In this document: piece by piece, positions 33,801-64,000 of the stretch
How positions within the stretch are numbered: position 1 is the stretch's first letter
Layout: each line of letters opens with the position of its first letter
Assembly: GCF_964199755.1 (NCBI RefSeq)
Contig: NC_133897.1
Span: 73,632,080-73,696,079 of the forward strand
Source of the DNA: Larus michahellis
Lineage: Eukaryota; Chordata; Aves; Charadriiformes; Laridae
DNA: 64,000 nucleotides
Reading direction: 5' to 3'
Made by a program: the position numbers and the translations under genes
The notes under the pieces: model-generated
The model's database searches: none
What the model saw: only the letters and a program-made list of their open reading frames with translations
Told to the model about the DNA's origin: nothing

Positions 33801-34739
33801 AGAACTTGATTAAAGAGTATATGGACCTTTCATTGGGAGCCTCTGTGTGTCTCAGGGAGTGCACAGGGTGTTGCCTATAGGACAAAGACTTGTGAACAGG
33901 GAAGAGAGAGTAGAGTTGGCAAATTCTGCACGTTGACTCTGGCAGTAGGCACTTGACCGAGTCTGTACTGACAACATTGTGGTGAGAGGTGGGTGTTGGT
34001 TGTGTGTGTCTAGTGCAGCCTGTTGGTTTTGTTCTTTATTAGCCTGGTGTTGGGTACAACTTCAGCAGCCGAGATACCGGTCATCTTCCTTTGCCGAACC
34101 AGCTCACAGAGCCGGCACGAGCGGCTCAGCCGATACATCACCCCATCCATCTGCTCTGGTAAGTCTCGCTCTCCTGTGTTGCTCTCCCCGCTGAGGTGTG
34201 GGCACGCCGTGGGGTGCCCGCTCTGTCACCGTGGCTGCAGTGCTGAGCCTGGCTATCAGCAGGAGGGCTGGTGTCCTCGACTGCATCCCTTCCGTACCCC
34301 ATCAGTCGCTGGGATGGAGGGTGATAAAATACACAGGCACAGGACCGCTTTTTTTTTTTTTTTAAATGAATTTTTTTTAAGAAACTGCATACATCAGAGA
34401 CAAACAATAATTTAAATACCATGCAGTTTCAGTATGTACAAAAACTAGGACATAGAGATCCAGTTTAATTTTTTTCTAGTTATTTACATCGTTTTCATAC
34501 AGCCATAACCTGTTAAATTACAATACTGGAAGAGCACATGATTGACAGCCACCACACTCACTCCTATACAAAGACAAACTATATACATACACTTGGATAT
34601 CAACTGGAAAATGCAACTGGTGCAGGAGTAACTGGGACACACGGGAACGCAGGTAATGTGCCCGTCACCTCCTCTTTGTTTACTGAAGTTGTTCCCATGT
34701 TGAGCAGACTGAACACCTGGGAAAAATCATCTGTCCCCT
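30876..34739. other. Intergenic DNA between convergent genes, right part
   Basis: No confirmed gene. It holds an alternating purine-pyrimidine tract (32789-32815), a T15 run at 34349-34363, a reverse-strand AATAAA at 34035-34040, and a plus-strand exon-like stretch at about 34068-34158. Some of the right end could be additional PHACTR1 3' UTR if the distal signal is used. Confidence 0.45.
32789..32815. repeat. 27-bp alternating purine-pyrimidine tract
   Basis: Strict pyrimidine-purine alternation from TGTGTGTGCACG through CGCGCATGCACAC, preceded by a further TGTGTGTC. This is the sequence type most able to adopt left-handed Z-DNA under supercoiling. Confidence 0.75.
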
Positions 34740-34757
34740 TTTTCTTTCCTGATTTTT

Positions 34758-34767
34758 TTTATTTATT
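34758..34767 (-). terminator. PHACTR1: Candidate distal PHACTR1 poly(A) signal, doubled
   Basis: The minus strand reads AATAAATAAA, two overlapping canonical hexamers, followed by an A-rich then GT-containing stretch. It would end a 3' UTR of about 4.5 kb. A further single hexamer lies at 34035-34040. Confidence 0.45.
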
Positions 34768-37700
34768 AGCCTAGTCATCTCCCATGGCTATTTATACAAA
34801 GTGATTTTGTTTGCAGGCACGTTAGGGAACCTCCCGTTCACATATAACTCTGGATTTCCAGCTCACCCGTGTTTTTTTTTTTTTTTTTGGTGAGTGCAAG
34901 CTTTCCCTAGGCATGTTGGAATTGCTCCCCCTCTGTTGGTTGCTAGTGTTTGCCCCGTACAGATGGCACTGTAGAAGTAATGAAGGGTGAGTTTTGGTGA
35001 CTAGTTGCAGTGACGACAAAGAAGTGCCGCAGTTACATATAATTATTAGGCTGAAATATATTTGCGTGAGGGGTTCACTAAATAGTTTCAGTTAACGTAA
35101 AATAGTTAAAAATCTATTACATTCTCCCCCCCGCCCCACCCTTTCCTTTTCTTCTGGTAAGTGTGTGTGTGCTAGGAATTGTCTAGACACAAAAGCTGCC
35201 CTGAGCCCCATCCCAGCGAACCTGCAGCCTGAAACTTCCTCAGCTTGCGAGTGCCTAACCAGCGGGGCAGAGGGTGGGGAAAGGCCACAGCCCCGTCCTT
35301 CCCCGGTAGTCATAAGCCAGGTCCCTATAGCCCGTGGCTGGTGAGGGTGTGGGTGGGAGGGCCAGGCCACCATTGTGTTTCCTCACCATCACTTTTTTTT
35401 CCCCCCAAACAATCAAAACTTTTGTCTAGATGTTTTGGAATTGCTTTACCAATCCCACCACCTCCTCAGCACTCCCAGTTTCCCCTTCATCTTTCCATAG
35501 GCTGTAGAACAGACGTCACAATACTTGTACATTTTAAGTATGAATAACCCATTGGGATTCAGTGGATTATAACCAAAATGTTTTTCTTTCTTGACTGCAG
35601 AATATTACCTCCATTATCAGCCCCGGAGATGGATGATTGAAATAGCCATTTTTGTTCTGTGTTGATTTTTCCATTCTCTAAACCTGATGCAATTTCTTTA
35701 TTACTACTATTAATCTCCTCCTAATATGACTTGCGGATGAGTGGTGTTAACTGCGGTATTAACTGAGTCTTAGCAGAAATTTTATCATCTTTATGTCCTG
35801 CACATAATCCCGGTTGAAGGTGGGGGGAAATCATGACTTTGTTGTTATTTTTTTCACCCTCAACAGAATAGCAACTACTTTACTGTGGTAGAGATGGCTT
35901 TCACAGATAAGAAGAAAACAGGTTTAAATAAAAAAAAAAAAAAAAAAAAGACTAGCTTTTCCCCCCTACTGCTTGCAACTTCCCACGGATGCCAGAGGTG
36001 GGCGTGCAAACTGAGGGCGCGCTGCAGTGTTCAGGCACTGAAAGGTTGCTGAAGAATGCCTCGCCAAAGGGTAACTTTGCAAAATACCCAGATCCACTGA
36101 AGGTAAAACCAGATGATGTGCCAGTTCTGCGACGCTTACTAACAGTGCCAAACACTTTATATGGCTTCTTTCTCCTCCTCCTTTTCCCTTTTCGGTAATA
36201 AGCTCTACTTGCAATTCGGGAGAAATATGGCAGTTTTTCCACTGTGTCCTGGTGTCTGCTCAGCCAGGAGTTAACATCATTACAAAAGAAAAGAAGAGTA
36301 AAGCATTGCCACATATAGCTGCCCTGGGGACAGCCTGAATCCTGAGGCAGGCAGAGAGCGACAACTTGCTAAGAGGTCGGCCGGGACCTGCCTGGGGCCC
36401 ACCCAGACGAAGGCAGGGTGCCGGGGAACGTCTGGCCGTCACCCAAGACTTGCCTCAACCTCTGCCCGAGGGTTTATTTAGGCCACCAGACTGGCAGATG
36501 TGGGCACTGCTGGGGCTCCATGGCCAGGAGGGACGGTGGCAGTACCCAGAGTGACGTTGCCCCCTGACTACCCCTTCCCCTGGGGACTCTGGCACCGACA
36601 ACAGACTGAGAGCAGCAGTCTGCCACTTACACCTCTTTCCTCTTCATTTTAATCATGAAATTAAAAAAAATTAAATCTCTCCTCCCACCAGCTTTCTTGA
36701 CTCCTGCGGTTTCTGTCACCACTGGTCCTTAAATGGCCTCCTTTCCCTTTCACACTGAACCTCTGAGCTAACGACGGCAGGGCAGGTATGGGATCCATAC
36801 TGGGAATGTGAGGGCTTGTTGCTCTTCGAAACAGCCACATTGCAGAGCCCTCTCTTAATGCACTGTATGCACATAGCCAAAAGCCTAGAGTTTTGTTTTC
36901 CCTTTTTAAAGCTGTGGTGGTCTTGTTATGAGTGCATGTGTACGTCAATGAATTTAAAAACATGACGCCCCCCCGGCTTTTCATGAAAATAACCCCAAAG
37001 CAGTGTATTCCTGGCTAGTACGTAAGCGCTCTGTCTTTACTGCACTGAGCTGATAAAATTGCACATTAAAGGCTTCCACTACGGATGAACTTGTATCTAA
37101 AGCAACTGTGAGCTGGCGATGCAGGGATTGCCGGGTGTGTTTCCTCAGAAATCATCACCTCGTCTGGGCAGCGTATCGCATCAGAGACATGCTGGCTCAA
37201 AAACCAGGCACCAGAAACCAGCTGGTTTTTACTTTCCTTTGTAGCATCTTCCATCCTACAAGAGCCAATTGTTGTTTAATAGCCAATAACCCGCAGCCTT
37301 GCAAGGATGGCCGCAGCTGAGAATGAAATGCTTTTCGCTTGTCGCTGATGGGGAGCAAATCTGTGAGGTATTGCGTACTGCTGCTAAGCGAAATGGAGCG
37401 CGTTAGCCTCGCTGCCCGTGTCATTTGGGCAGGCTGGATGCTACCGCAACTCCATGGGCTACACGCAGGTCCCTTTGCTTTACTCCTGCGACCAGAGGAG
37501 TGAGACCAAGGCCTGAGAAGAGGCAGGAGTGTTGGCACGACGCAGCATTGGCCATTAAATGCTCACGCGCGAGAGGCTTCTCGTCCCGCAATCGGTAAAG
37601 GGCAATGTTAGCATGGCATCGGGGGAGGTAGAGAGGGAGCACAGAAGAGTGGATAGATACATGGAAGACAGCGAGAAAGGAAAAAAAAATTAATAACAGA

Positions 37701-37827
37701 AATAACATTTTAGTAAAAAACTTTGGCCTCTCTGCTCAATCTGTCAAAGCAAAACAGCTATTTTGGAAGAAAAAAGGTGTCCTGAAGTGATAATCTGGAA
37801 CTTCTTACAGTGATGTTGCTACAGTGC

Positions 37828-37846
37828 TTTGGGCCAGTGGCCCAAA
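37828..37846. repeat. Perfect 8-bp stem hairpin in PHACTR1 3' UTR
   Basis: TTTGGGCC and GGCCCAAA flank a three-base AGT loop. In the PHACTR1 transcript it would form a compact GC-containing stem-loop. Function unknown. Confidence 0.6.
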
Positions 37847-39132
37847 ACATGGCATGATAGTTCCTTGTAAGAGCTGTAAAGGAATCCTGGACGATGTTTG
37901 CCCCAGCTTGCTGGCGTTACACTAGTTAAGGACTTGATTATGGGAGGTGCTGGCCAAAGTTCAGAAAAGCACTTACATGTGTTCAGCTTCAATTAAGCCT
38001 GTCAGACGTCTTCTTGAATGCAGTGAGGCTGTTTGCGTGCTTACTTAGCGTTAAGCACGCACTTAAGTTGGCAGGTAAAGCAGGCCCAGAGTGACCAGCT
38101 CTCTGAGCTCTCCTTGGTCAGTCTGTGTGTTAAACCACTATAAGAAAAATAAATTAAAACCAAACCAGAACACCTCTGAATTGCTGTCCTCATGCGTCAG
38201 CTGAGGGTACCGGTGACAAGTCCGATGCACCACGCTCCTTTTGTTAGGCCAGGTAACACGATCTGCCATGCTTTTCTCAGGGTGAGGTTAGGATCAGTTC
38301 TTGAAACACCTGATACAGAGAGGATGGATATCCCTCCTCGACCCCCCCAGTTCCTCCTCTCCTGTGTCCCTCTGCACAGCGGGTGGGAATGCCAGCCTTT
38401 CTTGCTGCCGGGCGCACGTTGGCTCTCACACAGTCACGATGCTTGGGTGTGAAAAAACAATCTACAAGCTGCGCGAATGCCATGCAGTGACCATGAAGAG
38501 ATGGGTTTTGCTTGCTTGTCCTCAACGTTCTTGTCGCTTACTGCTGATGGGTTCACAACTGGGTTTAGAAAATTATACTTGAAAGAGGTGAAAAATAAAC
38601 AGTTGCTAGAAGTCAACCAGCCTTCAATAGGGAGTCCGGTTCTCTATAGGCGACGCCTTTTTCTGCTTGGGAGCCAAACAATGCCTATCGATTGGCCTTA
38701 AACTTCTCCTTTCTAGTCAGATGATATTCACAGATGGGTTGGCCCGAAGAGGAGTTTTGATCCTTCACCATCCTCATAAGGTGCTCGCAGCCTGAAAGGA
38801 GTGTTTGGTATAAGTGCTTTAGTGCCATAGGTGCTGGTCTTTTGGAGCCTTCACCCAGGCCAGTGATTCCCTGAACACCATCTCAGGGCTCTCTGGAGCT
38901 GATGACAGGGGCTTGTCAGGATGAGGGGGCATGCCCGAAGACGAAATGGATGCACCACCAGCTGGGCTTGAACATGTATGGCAAATCCACATGCCAGGAA
39001 AGTCTTATACATAGATGCCAAGTCTTGGCACGATTCCCACCAGGGGTATTTTCTGTTATTGAAGCTTGAACCAGCAGGTCTGATGATGCTGCAGTACCCA
39101 TCACATGTAAATACAATTTTCCTTTTTTTATA

Positions 39133-39138
39133 TTTATT
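39133..39138 (-). terminator. PHACTR1: Candidate proximal PHACTR1 poly(A) signal
   Basis: Reverse-strand AATAAA within AAAATAAATATAAA, about 150 bases past the stop codon. It would give a short 3' UTR isoform. Confidence 0.5.
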
Positions 39139-39283
39139 TTTCTACTCTTTTTCTTTTTTTTTTTTAAAAAGGCAGTTCAGAAGATTTACATTGTACGTAA
39201 CAGGGAAGTGAATAATACCAGCACTTAAGGTTCCTTTTAGTTATGTGTTGAAGATGGCATAGTAGTCAGGTAGAGTTGAACTG

Positions 39284-59350
<20,067 letters not shown>

Positions 59351-62300
59351 CTGCGAAAAAAGTCCAAGATCAGTTTTTGGACCATATCACATTCTCCTCA
59401 GTTCTCTGTCTTGAAGAGTTATTTTGGGGTGCAAAAGGCAGAGCAGAAAGCACTGACACTGCTCCATTATGTACTTGGTACACCCGGACCATGCGTGACA
59501 CAGACCATGCTTCACTTTCGCAGTTTCCTCTGTTTTCAGCTCACGAAAGGCAAAATACGTTATGTCATCTTAGGCATGACTCTCCCACCCCTACCCCAGG
59601 CAGAGCTGCTGAAAGCTAAGCTACACAGATGTCTCCACTTAATTTCCTTCCTCCCATGCCTGCTTCCTGACTCGTGCAAGTATTTCCTAGCTAAGACCCG
59701 GCTAACCCTCTCCCTGCCCTCTTGCCAGCCTCCTGACTGTGCCCCGTTTGTTCAAACAGCGTTTGAGCACACAGACAGTCCACAGCAAAAACAAGGGATG
59801 GCTTGGCAGCGCCGAGGGCAGAACAATAGCAGCCCTCCTCCTCCTCCGCACCCTCGCTTCCCTCCTCCTCTCGTGGCTTTTATTCAATCTTAGATGGAAG
59901 GATCGTGTGACTTGCTAGTCAACCTGTACGTAATAGGGTCACAACAAACGCCATCTAATTAAAAATGGGGACCCTGAGCATGGAATGGTCTGAATACTCA
60001 GAATACAAAGCCAGGGAGAGAAGCACAAAGTGGTCTTTGGAAAACAAAGTAAACCAGGGAGATGACATCAGAAGTCAACACTGTTGGGCCTCCTCACACT
60101 CTCCTCCGAGTCAATGGGAGTTTTGTCAATGATGCCAGTGACAGGACAGAGCCTTTTCCCTCCCTCAGACATGGTCATTCAGAGACATTCCCAACTTGGG
60201 GGCCCCAGTCTCTGCTGGTTAGCTCATCAGTTCCCATGCGAGGTACTGGGTACTGATAAGAAACATGAGATGAATGCCATCTGCATGGCTTCATCTTCTG
60301 CGATGAATGCTTCCCCTGACCCAGGGCACAGAAGCTCACTGAAACGGGGCTGACTCTGCAGGGCTGGATGAGGCATGTCTGACAACCGCTCGCCACAACA
60401 CGGGGGCTGAGCCACTGCTTGGAGATGCACACACATCCCCAGCCTTCTCCAGAGCCAGGAGGTCACCTGTGCGCCCACTCAGTACCCCTGCCCCTCACAT
60501 CGTGCATGGTGCAGGTGGCTGAAGTGCATGGGATGGGTAGGAGCCCATCCTCCACACTAGCTGTAATGACGGCAGAAGTGCTACAGGCATCTGATTTCAT
60601 ATACCCTGGAGATTTCCACCAGCAGAGGCGATACCAGCCGCACGTCCTTTGGGGCCACTTTACACCACAAAAACAAACCAGCAGAACACGGCCCTGTTCC
60701 AGTGGCGAATTTGGAGTCATTAGCTTTGTCTCTTTCCCACGGCAGATTGAGCATTTACCTCATTGGAAGAAGCGTTGAAAGGGACAGAAACTCATCCTTA
60801 ATTCAGAAGTGAAGAATGTCTGCAAAGCACTTGGAAGACAGAAAGTGCTGTTCAAGCAGTTGCTATTACCATCTTTAAGATACAGTAGCTGTTGCTAATG
60901 GGAGATTCACCTTAGGACTATGAAGCAATTAAAACTACTTCGTTTCTAGCAGCGCGTGAGAATCAAAGAGAAAGAGTTGCCACTCAGCCCCACCACGTGT
61001 GCCTGCAGGGACTGAGCTATACAATGTTTTTAATCCACTGCACTGTGATGCTTTTCAAGGGGATGCACCAGAGGGATGTTAAGGACAGACTCCAGCCATC
61101 CAGTGTGCGGCTGCCTCTACAGAAGCAAACATCACACAACAAGTAGAAGGAGAAAGTAGTCTGAAGAGAATGCTCCTGAAAAGGTCCTCCCCTTTCCAAG
61201 AAAACAAGGATTGAAGGACTCAGCTAACAGTTCTGTCAAGAACAGTTCACACTGGAGCATTTCTAACAAAAGGCAGAAGTTTTATCTATCTACATAGGCG
61301 ATTTGCAAAAAGGACCAAGACTTCCATGTGTTTCCTGGGGTACCTGCCACGAAGTAGATGCATTTAAACAAAACTTTCACTTCACTGTGTCATTGCTTCC
61401 ATGCAAGAGGACAAAGATTTCCTCTAAGTATGCCCTTTGTATAATATGCACCCTCTGCTCCTGTGCTGCTCAGAGACCTGTAGACTGTGGGATTCTTCCC
61501 CACGCTGCCTGGTATGTGCCCTAGAGAAAGCCAGACAAGAATACCTGTGTTGCCCATCGAGAGTCAATTATTTTATAGATCCCATTATCCACCCTTTTCA
61601 GGCTGCAGGGTGCTCCTGCCTAAATGATGACTGTCATTTTCAAGCGATGCACTTACAGGTCAGATAAACCCATGACACTTTTGATAGATTCAGTCTGGAG
61701 ATCTGAAGCTATCTGCATTCATGGGTCGTTGATCGCTTCTGGACTCTTCCAAACTCAAGAATTTTTAATAGCAAGACATAGGCAGTAGGAAAAGATAAGG
61801 TATCCTTGTAGGGGAACAAAATCATGACTAGTCCTTACAGTGCAAGCAGTGAAGCACAGCTGGAGGATGAAGGCGGCAATGAATAGAAGCTGTGGAGGTT
61901 CCTGGCCTCCAGCATGGGTGTCTGCTTTCATCTCCATGAACTGCTGTTACATCCCCATTTCCATCATCCTTTTGGACTGACTGAGCCTGCTCCTGCTCCC
62001 TCCTTGTGTGTCCCTCCTTGATGAGCTCCTCAAACAAGCCCAGCTCCTTCCCCAGCCCTTCCCTTCCAAGCTCTCACAATTATCTCTTTTCTTGGTCTCT
62101 TCTCTTTTCATTTCATTTCTTCTCTTGCTGCTACAGTGACTTCTGCCCCCAAACTATCTCTGGGCTTTACAAACTCCACTAGCTCCTCAGAACAGTGTCA
62201 TTTTAGTTCTTTTTTCCTGCCTCTTAACTTCTAGGTTTGCCAGATGTTGAACAGCTGCTAACATTACCATCTTTGAAAATCTTGATGCTAGTTACAGATC

Positions 62301-64000
62301 CTGTAAATCAAGAAATGTAAGCAGCTATTGCTTTGTTACCATGGCTGCAAAGATACAGTTTTTTTCACAACAAATTTCAGTGTACCATCTCCAGTGTGCC
62401 GCTCTGATCTTGGCAAAACACGAGGCGTGATACCTCCCCTCTCCTACCTTCCCTCCTGTGCTGCCCAGAATAAAAAAATATTAATGAAGCCCACCTAGCT
62501 TGCAGAGGTTGATTTCAGTGGTTTGATTGCTGGATTGCTGCTGTGCCTTATTTCATTTAACATCACAGGGGCTGCATGAGGCCGTCAAGAGGCCAGAGGT
62601 CGGGAAACAAGTGTCTCATTAGCAGCACGATCGGAATAAACAGGAGAAAACGGAGGTGAGGAAGGAGCCTGGTGCAACAGCAAAGAACAGATCTGCTTGT
62701 GAAAACTGTAAGAATCGAGTGGGATGTGCCGTGCTGCTGCTGATCAGAAAGGTTAACTAAGGCTGTTTCATGGAGCTGTACGAGCATCGGTGTCTAACCT
62801 GGAAAAAGGCAAAAGAGGTCTTAAAAAGTAACAACCTGTAACAGCACTTTCTGTGTCTACAATCTCTTGTGTGAACATGCTTGACTTTCCCTGTGCCATT
62901 CATGCAGTTTTGCAACAAGCTTCAGGCATTCAAGGGGACAGGAGAGTTTGGTTTTTTTGTAATTTGTGCTTTGCAATGTATTGCCTGGTTTATTCATATA
63001 GTTTTGCAATTTTGTTAATAGCAGTTTTGCAAATACACTAGCAAAGGTTTTACTAGAAAGAAAACCTTCCTAAGATTTATGGTGAACCAATTTTCTGAAT
63101 TAATTCCCTGCATGATCAAAATGCACCACACTCCTTGTCCTAGAACTATACAAGAGCTGAGCACCTCTTCATAAGGACATCGTGTGGTGGGTTTCTTTGT
63201 TTGTTTGTGGGTTGTTTTTGTTTGTTTGTTTTGGTTTTTTGTTTGTTTGATTTGGGTTTTTTTGAATCAGCTCTGGGCTGGGCATGTCATGGTGGATGAG
63301 TAGGAGTTTGGGGGCAGGAGGGACAATCATGAGAAGTCAGTTGCTGTAGACCTAAAATATTGGCTGGTGGGAATGTAATCTCTTCAGGGAGCACGAGGAA
63401 AGAAAGACAGCATTTTCACTGATGGATGCTACTGTTTGGAGCCTGCCCAGCAAACTGAGAACTCAGAATGGGAAGTTTCTGCTCCATGTGGCAGTCTCTT
63501 GCAGGAGCAATAAAAGAAAAAACTGGCTGTACATCTCCCCAGGCAATACAAAACACTTAAATGAAGAGCCCACACAGTGATGCTCACCCTTCTCTGCAGT
63601 GTGGCCATACCCTAGCTGTGGGGCTGAGGGTCAAATTGTTGCAGCCCTTTTGTCTGGTAGTACCTTTGAAGCAAAGCACTCCTGGCTGTCTCGGCTGTCC
63701 TCTACTAGGAGCCATGGGCTTTCTCTCCTTCGTCTCTTGTTTTGTTGTAGATGAACTCTGAGGAAGAGCTGGTTAATGCCATTCAGCTCGTTGTTTTGTG
63801 AACAAGGCAGTGCTGGATACGTGTTTTCCAGGTATCAGGAATTAATCTTTGCCTCTGACTGGAGCATCAGAAAATCTAAGAGCGTAGTATGGGGTCATCT
63901 GTAAGTACAACGGCTGGATATAGTACAGGGCTTGCTGGAAAATGATGCCTCAAATACTTGCCAGGCTTGTTAACTCTGAGCATTTGCAGATACAAGAGGC
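59351..64000 (-). other. PHACTR1: PHACTR1 intron, incomplete
   Basis: Sequence upstream of the RPEL exon. I searched by eye for the preceding RPEL exon and did not find it, so the intron probably runs off the window. A C-rich CTC/TCC patch lies near 59832-59872 and a (GTTT)n repeat at 63190-63263. Confidence 0.65.
63190..63263. repeat. (GTTT)n simple repeat
   Basis: An imperfect GTTT-based microsatellite of about 74 bp, with units GTTT, GTTTT and TTTGG, within a PHACTR1 intron. Confidence 0.85.

Larger units (their letters stand above)
34740..39283 (-). other. PHACTR1: PHACTR1 3' UTR (probable extent)
   Basis: After the PHACTR1 stop at 39284-39286 the minus strand has no further recognised coding exon for over 4 kb, and no intron signals were needed to explain it. 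Reverse-strand AATAAA signals occur at 39133-39138 (about 150 bases after the stop), 36473-36478, 35697-35702 and a doubled AATAAATAAA at 34758-34767, so alternative polyadenylation with a short and a long UTR is plausible. A 20-base T tract on the transcript strand (35930-35949), another T17 on the plus strand at 34872-34888, and a hairpin at 37828-37846 lie inside. The left end is an estimate based on the last strong signal. Confidence 0.45.

Noticed and set aside
60721-60780. Possible upstream PHACTR1 exon (a minus-strand GAG|GTAAAT donor-like site)
   Set aside because: The translated sequence does not resemble the preceding RPEL exon of PHACTR1.

Overview
This is a vertebrate nuclear window, almost certainly from a bird. 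The main reasons are seven eukaryotic coding exons joined by GT/GC-AG introns, at least five copies of the avian CR1 retrotransposon 3' end (each opening with the reverse-complemented ATTCTATG tail), and a solo LTR that reads like the widespread avian endogenous-retrovirus LTR with a 'TTTAACCCCAGCC' terminus. Nothing in the window is prokaryotic or viral-genomic, and most long open frames are chance frames.

Layout. (1) Positions 1-8.7 kb: AT-rich non-genic DNA with one CR1 at 7.9-8.2 kb. (2) 8.7-9.5 kb: a CpG-island promoter with GC boxes, a perfect palindromic NRF1 site and a probable noncoding first exon ending in a GTAAGA donor. (3) 11.35-28.98 kb, + strand: the complete TBC1D7 gene. Its seven coding exons assemble in frame to 293 codons, with a polyadenylation signal 158 bp past the stop. 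Introns 4 and 6 carry antisense solo LTRs, and intron 6 also has a CR1. Two of its introns start with GC instead of GT. (4) 29-34.7 kb: the gap between two convergent genes, with one CR1 and a possible unassigned exon. (5) 34.7-59.35 kb, - strand: the 3' end of PHACTR1. This is five coding exons holding the last two RPEL motifs, the PP1-binding tail and the terminal RFHRP, followed by an apparently long 3' UTR. The rest of PHACTR1 lies beyond the right edge. (6) 59.35-64 kb: PHACTR1 intron, with a (GTTT)n repeat.

The pair PHACTR1 and TBC1D7, converging tail to tail, is the same arrangement as human 6p24, so this is conserved synteny. The two genes are not an operon and act in separate pathways. 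TBC1D7 is the third subunit of the TSC1-TSC2 complex, which restrains Rheb and mTORC1. PHACTR1 is an actin-sensing regulator of protein phosphatase 1. I found no new multi-gene system. The most unusual feature that can be supported is the pair of GC-AG introns in one seven-coding-exon gene. Both are forced by the reading frame.
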